DNA of 64,000 nt from Erinaceus europaeus (lineage: Eukaryota > Chordata > Mammalia > Eulipotyphla > Erinaceidae), in the NCBI RefSeq assembly GCF_950295315.1, contig NC_080176.1, positions 28,890,424 to 28,954,423 of the forward strand, read 5' to 3'. Position numbers and translations under genes: made by a program. Positions 9,392-24,409 of this stretch are shown here, piece by piece. The notes beneath the pieces were generated by a model that saw only the letters and a list, made by a program, of their open reading frames with translations, was not told where the DNA came from and did no database searches. The stretch's first letter is position 1; the number at the start of each line of letters is the position of its first letter.

Positions 9392-11049
9392 CTTTCTTTT
9401 TTATTGATTTAATAATGACCAGCAAGACTGTAGGATAAGAGGAGTACAATTCCACACTATTTCCACCACCAGAGCTCCGTATCCCACCCCCTCCATTGGA
9501 AGTTTTCCTTTATCGCTCTGGGAGTATGGACCCAGGGTCATTATGGGGTGCAGAAGGTGGAAGGAAGGTCTGGCTTCTGTAATTTCCTCTCCGCTGGACA
9601 TGGGTGTTGGCAGGTTGCTTCACACCCCTAGCCTTTTCTATCTTTCCCTAGTGGGGCAGAGCACTGGGGAGGTGAGGCTCCAGGGCACATTGGTGAGGTC
9701 CTCTGCTCAGGGAAGTCAGGTTGGCATCATGGTAGCATCTACAACTTGGTGGCTGAAAGGCATTAAAATAGAAAGCAGAACAAACTGTTTAATAATCAGG
9801 AACCTAAAGGTAAGAATATAGCAGATGAGATTTGGGGTCTCCATTTAGGAAAAAGCTAGTAGGTCTATTATAGGTATAGTCTTTTTTTTAAGAGTTTTTT
9901 TTTTAAATATTTATTTACTTATTCACTTTTGTTGCACTTGTTGTGATGTCGTCAGTCGTTGTTGGATAGGACAGTATTATAGGTATATTCTAAGGGGCCC
10001 ATGACTTTATTAATTTTTGCTTGAGCCCGACAGCTAACATGCAGGTGGGCCTAAGGTATTGTCTGGGGAGACGGTGTCATAATTGGAAATAGAACTAGAA
10101 AGCTGGATCAGGGATGAGAGTAGTTCCAAAATATGGGAAAGGCATATAAATATTATTAACTGTATACCTATTGATCTGATCTCGGGCCCATGTCTAGTCA
10201 CATTCAACACAGGACCCTGTGTAATCTCTGCATTAGGTCTGAGTAATCGCTGTAGGTCTGAGTTTGCATTCTGTGATCATAGCTAGGAACATTCTAGGCT
10301 GCACTCATTCAGGACCCCTCTTCCTTTAGTGGCAGAATATGTTGACCCAGCCTCCCTTCGGAGAGTGGGGCAGTTTCTATCATTATTGTTCCACATTGAG
10401 GGCAAGGTCCTTTAGGGACCCACAAGAGGGTCCATGATGCTGTTCCTGATGGAGATGACCAGCGACAGTGGAGAGAGGGATCTGTTAGGGGTCTAGGTCC
10501 ATCATATCTGTGTGGGAATCCCAGGATTCCCTGACTAGGACCCCAGAAGATGGGTTGACCTGGTAATGACCAAAAGAGCCATCATTGTGAAGCGCAAGGA
10601 CCGGCGTAAGGATCCCAGTTCGAGCCCCTGGCTCCCCACCTGCAGGGGAGTCACCTTACAGGTGGTGAAGCAGGTCTGCAGGTGTCTATGTTTCTGTCCC
10701 CCTCTCTGTCTTGCCCTCCTCTCTCCATTTCTCTCTGTCCTATCCAACAATGACGACATCAATAACAACAATAATAATAACCAACAATAAAGCAAAGGCA
10801 ACAAAAGGGAATAAATAAATATTTAAAAAATAAATACTTCAAAAAAAAAAAAAAAAGAGCCATCATTTAAGTGTGCCAGTCTCTAGCCTTATCCAGCTTT
10901 TGTAGTCCTTACTTTATCTGAGAGGGTTACACTTAGAGTGACTGAGGAAAATGAAATTGGAAGTAGGTGAGGAGGATGTCTAGGTCATAGTTTTTCCCTC
11001 CAGGGCTATTGTTGGTCTGCTTCTAAGACCCCTTCTGGTGCAATGCTTA
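9392..11049 (-). mobile_element. Long copy of an unclassified hedgehog retroposon family
   Basis: The left 350 bp (about 9404-9760) are the reverse complement of the shorter copies at 41405-42015 and 57935-58358. Shared landmarks are the ccaccttctgcaccccataa block and the blocks around gatgctaccatgatgcc and ctcttatcctay. This copy extends about 800 bp or more beyond the point where the others stop, up to 10571 and again after 10868. It is interrupted by a SINE fragment at about 9887-9970 (duplicated tattataggtat flanks) and a SINE at 10587-10852. No open frame of a known enzyme is visible. It could be a degraded ERV/LTR element or a non-autonomous composite. Confidence 0.5.
10587..10852 (+). 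mobile_element. 5'-truncated class A SINE with 15-bp target duplications
   Basis: It starts within the tRNA-like head (gtgaagcgcaaggaccggcg), so the first 40 bp or so are missing. It ends in an A-rich tail. Direct repeats aaaagagccatcatt at 10572-10586 and 10853-10867 prove insertion into the older repeat. Confidence 0.92.
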
Positions 11050-11359
11050 ATGCTGTGGTCTATTTACATAATCACTGCTTTACCTGAGACCCACCCTGCC
11101 TACAGGGCATTGGTTTAATCCCCACTGGTTAGATGCAAGCTTGATACACGTGCTTTTTCCTTCTCCCCACCCCTATGTATTTCTTCTTCTTCCGATCTGA
11201 CACTTCCGCCTCAGGAGATATAAAGGACAGAATTTTCTAATGAAGAGAGATTAGATTGATTGCACTGCATTCCTGCTCATCAATAAAGACTGAACTGCAT
11301 TCCCAGCTCAGCCATGAGTCCCTGGTCATCTCTCTCCCGCCCGCAAAGCTAGCCTGGCA
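11050..11359 (+). mobile_element. Probable endogenous retrovirus LTR with adjacent primer-binding-site remnant
   Basis: The segment has LTR logic: a TATA-like gatataaagg at 11217-11226, a poly(A) signal aataaa at 11282-11287 and a terminal CA at 11358-11359. Two bases later comes tggcacccaaacgg (11362-11375), which resembles a tRNA-Lys primer-binding site with two G-to-A decays. The left border (TG near 11051-11055) is uncertain. No internal viral genes follow, because a SINE begins at about 11379. It is an old, non-coding relic. Confidence 0.5.
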
Positions 11360-11378
11360 TCTGGCACCCAAACGGCAG

Positions 11379-13875
11379 GCTATCACTGGGGCTCGGTGCC
11401 TGCACTATGAATCTACTGCTCCTGGTGGCCATTTTTTCCAACTTATTGGGGAAGACTGAAAGAAATTGAGAGGAGAGGGAAAGAGAGACACCTGCACACC
11501 GCTTCATCATTTGTGAGGTGTTCCCCTCCACAGGTGGGGAACCAGGGCCTCGAACCCAAATCCTTACACAGGTCCTTGCACTTAGTACTTTGTGCGCTTA
11601 ACCTGATGCGCTACTGCCCAGCCTCCTTCTCTTTCTCTTTTATATTCATTCCCTTTTGTTGCCCTTGTTATATTGTTGTAGTTATTATTGTTGTTGTTAT
11701 TGATACCATTGTTGTTGGCTAGGACAGAGAGAAATGGAGAGAGGAGAAGACGGGGAGAGAAAGACAGACACCTGCAGACCTGCTTCACCACCTGTGAATC
11801 AACTCCCCTGCAGGTGGGGAGCCAGAGGCTCGAACTGGGATCCTTATGCTGGTCCTTGCGCTTCGCGCCACCTGCACTTAACCAGCGGCACTATTGCCCA
11901 ATTCCCAAGCCCCCTTCTTTATTTATTTTTACACCAGAGCCCTGCTCATCTCTGGCTAATGGAGATGATGGTGGTTGAACCTGGAACACCTCAGGCAGGA
12001 AAGTCGTTTGCATAACCATTATGCTGTCTCCCCAGCCTATTGTAATTTGTTGATGAGAGAGGGAAAGAGAACCAGACATCACTCTGGTACATGCGATGCT
12101 GGGGATGGAACCCAGGAGGACCTCATACTTGAGAATCCAAGGCCTTTTTTTTTTTTTTTTTGTCATCACCAAGGCATCCTCACTCCGGGATAATTTTTCA
12201 AACCAAGAGAGGGAGAGGGAGAGAGAGAGACCACAGCTTCCTTCAATGCAGTGGGGGCCAGGCTTGAACCTGGGTTGCCCACATGGCAAAGCAGCACAAG
12301 CCACAGCCCCCCTCATTGGGGAAAGGCCAATACTGTTGGGCTTTTCCACTTTGTCTGGGGAACAGGCAAACACTGTAACATGAGCCAAGCTGGGTTAAGA
12401 TCAGGTGCTGAGCAGGGTGGTGGTTTAATAAGCTCAGCGGCTTTGTTTCCCTTGGGCAGAGTTCAGTTAATCCTCCAGCTCCCTGAGAACAGACCAGAGG
12501 CAAGCGGAGAGAATAACAAGCAGACTGAGCAGGGGGGTGGAGGCGCCAACAGTATGCATGCAGGGCCTGGGCAATGGCGCACCTGGTTGAGCACAAGCGT
12601 CCCCAGGCGCAAGGACCTGAGTTCAAGTTCCCACTTGCCACCTATAATGGGGAGCTTCACAAGCAGTGAAGCAGGGCTGTGGGTGTCTCTCCTCTCCTCT
12701 TTCCCATTCTGTGTCCCCCTCCCTTCTCAATTTCTCTTTGTCCTGTCAAGTAAAAAGAAAAGGAAAAAAAAAAGAATAAAACGGCCTCCAGGAGCAGTGG
12801 ATTCATTGTGCAAGCACTGAACCCCAGTCTTAACATTGGTGGCAATAAAAATTTTATTTATTATTTTTTTAACCAGAGCACTACTCAGCTCTGGCTTATG
12901 GTGGTGTGGGGGATTGAACCTTAGAGGCAATAAAAAATTGAAAAAGGGAGTCGAGCAGTAGTGCAGAGGGTTAAGCGCAGGTACCGCAAAGCGCAAGAAC
13001 TGGCGTAAGGAACCCAGTACAACAAGGATAACAAGAAGGAATATAAATAAAAAAAAAACTGAAAAAGGAAGTCTTCAAAGAGCAGCCAGACAAGAGATGC
13101 TTCAGTGGATAGTGCTGGACTCTCAGTTGTGCAGTAAGATTCAATCCCCAGCATCACATGCACCAGATTTATGCTCTGCTTTTCTCTCGTGCTGACAATG
13201 ATAAATCTTATTTAAAAAAAAAAAAGGAGCAGGAGTAGATAGCATAATGGTTACTTTTACTTTGCATAACTGTCATGCCTGGAACTCTGAAGTCCCTGGT
13301 TCAGTCAGCTGCACCACCATAAGGCAAAGCTGAGCAGTGCTCTGGTTAAAAAAAAAAAAAAAAAAAAAAGACGGGTTGTGCAGTAACATATCAGGTTAAG
13401 TTCCCATAGTCACACAGTACGAGGCGCAAGTATCAGCTCAAGGATCCCGGTTTGAGCCCCCAGTTTCCCCACCTGCAGGGGCCTCCAGCAGCAGTGAATT
13501 CTTAATGCAGGCACCAGGCCCCAGCAATAACTCTGGAGGCAAAAGGGGGGGGGGGACAAGGAGACAGTGTAATGGTGATGCATGAGGCTCCTAAATCCCA
13601 GGTTCATTTCCCTGCACTGCCATCAGCCAAAGCTGAGCAGGAGTCTGGGAGAATAAAAAATAAGCCCATGTCTGGGGGCCAGGTGGTGATGCACCTGGTT
13701 GAGCACACATGTTAGAATATGCCAGGACACAGGTTCAAGCTCCCAGTACCCACCTGCAGGGAGGAAGCTTCCAGAGTGGTGAAGCTGGTCTGCAGGTCTC
13801 TTTCTGTCTCCTTCCCTCTTTATCTCCCCTTCCATCTTGATTTATGGCTATCTCTGTCCAATAAATAAATCTTTT
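11379..13875. mobile_element. Dense SINE cluster, mixed orientation
   Basis: In order: A2 minus (about 11379-11625), A minus (11639-11907), C minus (11917-12037), B minus (12045-12150), E minus (12175-12300), D with hairpin module plus (12562-12853), C minus fragment (12860-12935), an internally deleted A plus (12946-13056), B-like plus (13085-13215), C plus (13225-13355), A2 lacking its body plus (13370-13550), C plus (13553-13660) and D plus (13672-13875). The non-SINE gap at about 12305-12560 shows no gene. Confidence 0.75.
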
Positions 13876-14520
13876 ACAAAATAGTTAAGTCCTTCCGGTC
13901 CAGTTAGCAAGATGATTCACCTCACAGCCCAGGTTTGGCACACAGCATTGGAGGAAGCTCTGTGCAGGGGAGGGGCATCCTTTATCCTTTCTTTTTCTTT
14001 CTCTCTCTCCCTCTCTCTCTCTTTCCCACTGAGCCCTTCTGGATGCTGCCAAACAGAACAGTCTGAGTGTTTTCAGAGAGCCAGCTTCAGGGGAGCTCAG
14101 GCAGCCCCCCATACACATCACAGGACAGGTCTTCAGACTTGGGGTGCAGAGCAGCAGAAGTGGCCAGGCTCTGTCCCTGATACCCCAGCTCCGATGTTGC
14201 TTGTTTTCAATTCCCCCTTGAACCCCTCCCAGACACCAGGCCATGACTTTATGTTGGCTGTCTGCTTCCACCTCCACCCCCTCCATCCCAGCCCTGACCT
14301 GCCTTCCAGGGACCCCCAAGCTCCCCTGCTCTCAAGGGCTCAGCCTCAGACCAAGTAAGGACCCACATTCTCTGAAGGCTCCAGACTCCTTCCCACACCA
14401 TCTGTCTGTCTGCATTTAGCTTGGCAGGGCAGATTGGAGAGGTGGGGACATACCACCATGGGGTGGGCATACAACCTGTCACCCGTTGCGCTCTGGGTGG
14501 CCATATGTAAATACATAAAA
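13876..14520. other. Class E SINE followed by repeat-poor intron
   Basis: A class E SINE (agatgattcacctcacagcc head, CT-rich end) occupies about 13890-14030. The remaining 490 bp are not SINE. A 148-codon frame is open here, but it shows no family resemblance and no splice-flanked limits, so I do not call it a gene. Confidence 0.5.
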
Positions 14521-14524
14521 TAAA

Positions 14525-15000
14525 ATATGTGGTCTGGGAGGTGGCGCAGAGGATAAAGTACTGGACTCTTGGGAGTCGGGCAGTAGCACAGCGGGTTAAG
14601 CGCATATGGTACAAAGCGCAAGAACCGGCGACGTAAGGATCCTGGTTCGAGCCCCTGGCTCCCCACCTGCAAGGGAGCCGCTTCACAGACAGTGAAGCAG
14701 GTCTGCAGGTATCTCTCTTTCTCTCCCCCCTGTGTCTTCCCCACCTCTCTCAATTTCTCTCTGTCCTATCCAACAATGACGACATCAACAACAATAACTA
14801 CAACAACAATTAAAAAAGGGCAACAAAAAGGAAATAAATATCAAAAAAAAAAAAAAGCACTGGACTCTCAAGCATGAGGTTCCGAGTTCAATCCCCAGCA
14901 GGACATGTACCAGAGTGATGTCTGGTTCTTTCTCTCTCCACCTATCTTTCTCATGAATAAATAAATAAAATATTAAAAATAAAATTAAAAGTTTTAGGAT
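14525..15000 (+). mobile_element. Class A SINE nested in a class B SINE
   Basis: The class B host starts at about 14532 and is split after its A box region. The class A insert covers about 14570-14853. The host segment aaag(t/c)actggactct is duplicated at 14555-14569 and 14854-14868 with one mismatch. The rest of class B runs to about 14980. The nesting shows that class B was present before this class A copy arrived. Confidence 0.88.
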
Positions 15001-15119
15001 TTTTTTAAATAGATGAGGACCAATGCAAGGGTAGATGAATGCAAGCTGGTGGGATGGACACACAGCAGGTAGATGGGAGTTAGTGGATGGATGGATGGAT
15101 ATGGATAGATGGGGAGATT

Positions 15120-15555
15120 GATGGATGAAGCACTGGACTCTCAAGCATGAGGACCTGAGTTCAATCCCTGGCAGCACATGTGCCAGACTGTTTCTTTCTC
15201 CCTCTCTCCTCCTATCTTTCTCACTAATAAAAAAATAAATAATAGGGAGTTGGGCGGTAGTGCAGCGGGTTAAGCGCATGTGGCACGAAGCGTAAGGACT
15301 GGCGTAAAGATTCCGGTTCGAGCCCCCAGCTCCCCACCTGCAGGGGAGTCACTTCACAGGCAGTGAAGCAGGTCTGCAGGTGTCTATCTTTCTCTCCCCC
15401 TCTCTGTCTTCCTCTACTCTCTCCATTTCTCTGTCCTATCCAACAACAGCAATAACAACAAGGGCAGCAACAAAATGGGAAAAAATGGCATCCAGGAGCA
15501 GTGGATTCATAGTGTAGGCACCGAGCCTCAGCAATAACCATGGAGTCAAAAAAAA
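15120..15555 (+). mobile_element. Class B then class A2 SINEs just upstream of a coding exon
   Basis: Class B covers about 15125-15240 and a complete A2 about 15245-15550, ending in the hairpin module. A ggat-rich simple repeat lies at about 15084-15105. The A2 ends about 160 bp before the exon at 15711, so the native acceptor region is spared. Confidence 0.8.
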
Positions 15556-15607
15556 ATTCATTTTTTAAAAAAGAGAGAGATGATTGGATGGGTAGATGGA
15601 CAGATGA

Positions 15608-17328
<1,721 letters not shown>

Positions 17329-17399
17329 TGAGTCCTGGCTGTGGGCGCGGCCCGTGGAGGGGGCGGGAGCCTAGCGCTCCCATCTGGAAGGGGCGGAGT

Positions 17400-17568
17400 T
17401 GTGGGCAGGGCGATACCTCACAGGGGAGGGCGCCTGCCTAGCTGTGCTGTGGGCCCACCTTCAAACCCTAGAACCTCATGAGAGTCTCTCTATCTCTTAT
17501 CTCCTTATCTCTGTCTCTGTTTCTCTCTGTCACTCTCTGAATGAAAAAGCAGCTCTGGACCAGTGAAA

Positions 17569-17613
<45 letters not shown>

Positions 17614-17826
17614 TCATATAAATTACATACAGGACCAAGGGCCAGGAGGTGAAGCACCTGGCTGAGCATACAGATTATAGTGTGGGAGGACCTGGGTTCA
17701 AGACCCTGCCCCCCACCTTCAGAAGCGGTAAAGCAGGGATGCAGGTGTCTTTGTTCCTCTCTCCCTGTATCCTCTTCCCCTCTCAATTTCTCTGTCTCTA
17801 TTCAAAAATAAAAATAAATAAAAATA
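17400..17826. repeat. Intron with (CA)20 microsatellite and class D SINE
   Basis: An uninterrupted CA dinucleotide run lies at about 17571-17610. A class D SINE with a degenerate B box (ggttcaagaccc) follows at about 17640-17822. The stretch at 17400-17550 has a CT-rich end resembling a class E SINE but is too diverged to be sure. Confidence 0.75.
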
Positions 17827-17984
17827 GGGGCCGGGCAGTAGCACAGCAGGTTAAGCACACATGGCGCAAAGTGCAAGGACCAGCTTAAGGATCCCCGTTT
17901 GATCCCCCGGCTCCCCCCTGCAGGGGGCGTTGCTTCACAAGCAGTGGAGTAGGTCTGCAGGTGTCTGTCTTCTCTCTCTCGCAG
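17827..17984 (+). mobile_element. 3'-truncated class A SINE forming the 3' splice site of the next exon
   Basis: A class A head and body (ggccgggcagtagcacagc onward) run to caggtgtctgtcttctctct. They then stop at the exon acceptor tctcgcag (17977-17984) without the usual CAACAA/AATAAA tail of about 130 bp. Retroposed SINEs normally keep their 3' ends, so a deletion must have joined the SINE pyrimidine tract to the exon border. The polypyrimidine tract, and probably the branch point, are SINE-derived. Confidence 0.8.
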
Positions 17985-18022
17985 GCCTTTTGCAGAAATC
18001 TGCAGTGACTCCAAGGTGCCAG
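17985..18022 (+). CDS. GTF2IRD1: GTF2IRD1-like 38-bp coding microexon
   Basis: This 38-bp exon is flanked by ctctcgcag and donor gtgagt (18023). It completes the split Gln codon and encodes PFAEICSDSKVP. Its final G joins CC of the next exon to make Ala. QPFAEIC closes the I-repeat, and the SDSKVPAKDSS linker follows. Both phases fit only if this exon is included, since skipping it would shift the frame (38 is not a multiple of three). Confidence 0.93.
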
Positions 18023-20700
18023 GTGAGTTGGAGGCTGAACAGGACCCCTCCCCTTTCTGCTCTGTGGGGTGGGGGAAGTCTGTGGGCAGACAGCTCTGGG
18101 CCGGGTGGCACAGGAACCCCAGTGGCCCTCTAAGGGTGGTGTAGTGGATAAAACCTTGGGTTCTCAATGTGAGGTCTTGAGTTCGATCCCTGGCAGCAAG
18201 TGTGCCAGTGTTGCTCTGCTTCTCTATCTTTCATTACTAAATCAAAGTAAATCTACAATTTTTTTGTTAAGATTATGGATGGGGGTAGATAGCATAATGG
18301 TGATGCAAAGAGTCTCTCAGGTCTGAGGCTCCAAAGTCCCAGGCTCAATCCCCAGCACCACACAGAGCAAAGTCATGGCATCAAAAGGAAGCTCCATGGA
18401 TGCTAGAGTGGTGCTGTAGTGTCTCTCTCTCTCTTGCTCTCGCTCTTTCTTATATTATTGTTGTCACCTTGTCTTCACCACAATAACTACAACAGTGATA
18501 AACAACAAGGGCAACAAAAGGGAAAAAATAGCCTCCAGGACCAGTGGATTTGTAGTTCAAGCACTGAGCCCAAGCAATAACCCTGGAGGTGAAAAATAAA
18601 TAAATTAATTAAATTAAAGAAAAGTTAAAAAGGCAGATTTGTTAATTAACAAGTGAGAGGAGAGAGAAAGAGAACCAGAGTACCACTCTGGTACATGTGA
18701 TGCTGGGACTCAAACTCAAGACTTATATTTAAGACTCCAACACTTTATCCACTCGGCCACAATATTTTTAATTTTTTAAAAAATATTTTATTTATTTCTT
18801 CATGATAAAGAGGAGGAGAGTGAGAGAAATAACCAGACATCACTCTGGTACATGTGCTGCTGGGGACTGAACTCAGGACCTCACACTTGAGGGTCCAGTG
18901 CTTTATCCACTGCACCACCTCCCGAACCACTTTTTTTTTTTTTTAACCAGAGTCCTGCTCAGATCTGGCTGATAGTGGTGCAGGGGATTGAATCTGGATC
19001 TTTGGAGCCTCAGCCACGAATCTTTTTGTAAAATCATTATGCTACAACCTACCTTTGCCCCCCCTTTTTTTTGAAGATTCATTTACATGGGTGGGGGATG
19101 GTGGTGCACCAGGCTAAGCACAAACAGTACTAAATGCAAGGATCCATACAAAGATCTGGGTTCAAGATCAGCCTCCTCACCTGCAGAGGGTACACTTCAC
19201 AAACAGTGAAACAGGTCTGCATGTTTTTTTTGTTTGTTTGTTTGTTTTTGCCTCCAGGGTTATCGCTGGGGCTCAGTGCCTGCACTACTAATCCACTATC
19301 CTGGGGGGCTATTTTTTTCCCTTTTGTTGCCCTTGTTGTTTGTTATTATTGTTGTTGTTATTGCTGTTGTTGTTGGATAGACAGGGAGAAAAGGAAGAGG
19401 GGGGAGAGAAAGACACCTGCAGTCCTGCCTCACCCCTTGTGAAGTGACCCCCACTTGTGGGGAGCCAGGGGCTCCAACCTTACACTGATCCTTGTGCTTA
19501 GGCCACTGCGCTGCCTCCCAGCCCCCTGCAGGTGTCTGTTTTTCTCTCTCTCCCTCTCTTATCTCCCACTCCTCTCTCAATTTCTCTCTGTCCTACCCAA
19601 TAAAATGGGAAAAAATGGCTGCCAGGAACAGTGGATTCATAGTGCTGGCACCAAGCCCCAGTGATAACCCTGCTGGCAAAAGATTCATTTATGTTTGTGG
19701 CTATGAGAGTGAGAGTGAAAGCTGGAGCAGCACTCTGCTTCTGTGATGCCTGGATGGACCTGGAGACCTCATGTCTTTATGTCCAGTGGTCTCACCATGT
19801 TGACACCTATCTGGTCTTGTTCTGTTTTTAGAGCAGCAGCCGGTCAAGAGCCATACACGAGATGGCTGAGTGGCCTCCCTGACCCAGTTTTGCTTGTTTT
19901 TTTGGCTTGGGGGCACTGCTTGTTTGTTTTACGACCAAGGTGATTGCTGGGACCCCAGTGCTGGCCTGGCTCCATCATTTTTTTTACCTCCAGGGTTATT
20001 GCTGGGACTCGGTGCCTGCACTAAAAATCCACTGCTCCTGGAGGCTGTTTTTCCCCTTTTGTTGCCTTTGTTGTTTATTGTTATTATTATTGTTGTCATT
20101 GGATAGGACAGAGAGAAATCGAGAGAGAAGGGGAAGACGGGGGGGGGGGGGGGGGAGGAGAAAAAGAGAGACACCTGCAGACCTGCTTCACCGCCTGTGA
20201 AGCAACCCCCCTGCAGGTGGGGAGCCGGGGCCTGGAACCAGGATCTTTACACCAGTCCCTGTGCTTTGCTCCATGTGTGCTTAACCTGCTGCACAGATGC
20301 CTGGCCCCCGCTCCATCATTTTTGATGGCTATTTTATTTTTATTTTTAATTGAAAAGGGGGAGAAACAGAGGGAGCTAGACACCTGCAGCTCTGTTCCGC
20401 TGCTTGTAAAGTCTTCGCACATGGTAATGTATGTGCTCTACTGAATGAGCCACCACCCAGCTCCTCCTAGTCCAAATTTTTCCTTCTATCTCCTTAGCAA
20501 GAAAGAAAGAAATAGGAAACACAACATAACCTTACTCCACCACCCATGGAGTTCTTTCACTTGATGTTGTCCATGGTGCTAGGAGAGGAGAGACCCCACA
20601 GCCCTGCTCCACCATCCATGAGGCTCCCTGGTTGCTGTCCATGGTGCTGCCATGCACAGTTAGTCATGTGTTCTAACCACTGAGCAACCTCCCAGCCCCC
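18023..20700. mobile_element. Intron packed with SINEs
   Basis: In order: B plus (about 18135-18245), C plus (18281-18400), an A2 remnant with hairpin module (18470-18600), B minus (18650-18770), B minus (18785-18930), C minus (18945-19060), A2 plus (19085-19680) split by a nested A2 minus (about 19228-19525), B-like minus (19685-19790), A2 minus (about 19980-20310) with a poly-G tract at about 20140-20156, D minus (20320-20465) and an E/D-like minus (20540-20700). There is no exon evidence. Confidence 0.7.
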
Positions 20701-20760
20701 TAGGAACACGCGCCACACACATGCGCACACACTCGCACACACGCACACACGCACACACCC
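20701..20760 (+). repeat. Imperfect CA/CG dinucleotide repeat
   Basis: A decayed (CA)n tract with interspersed CG and TG lies about 150 bp upstream of the serine-rich exon. Confidence 0.7.
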
Positions 20761-20763
20761 TAA

Positions 20764-24212
<3,449 letters not shown>

Positions 24213-24400
24213 CCTCGCCCACCCTGCCCCCGCTGACGGACCTCACTCAGCAAGACCCCAGGAACTGTAATTTATGTACAAAGTGTATATTCGGATATGT
24301 ATCGATGCCTTTTAGTTTTTCCAATGATTTTTACACTATATTCCTGCCGTCATGGCCTTTTTTGAATAAGTAAAAGAAAAAAGAGAAAAAAAAAAACCAA
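24213..24400 (+). other. GTF2IRD1: Short 3' UTR and probable polyadenylation region of GTF2IRD1
   Basis: The sequence after the stop is GC-rich, then AT-rich (gtaatttatgtacaaagtg). It reaches tttgaataagtaaaag, where aataag (24365-24370) is the closest hexamer to AATAAA. A T/G-rich downstream element (tgtcgcctcttttgctctg) begins near 24410. No canonical AATAAA is present. The 3' end is inferred to lie at about 24385-24405. Confidence 0.6.
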
Positions 24401-24409
24401 ACTAAGAAA

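Noticed and set aside
13912..14358. 148-codon open frame on the + strand in the intron before the first GTF2IRD1 exon
   Set aside because: It starts inside a class E SINE, has no similarity I recognise and does not connect in phase with the known exons.
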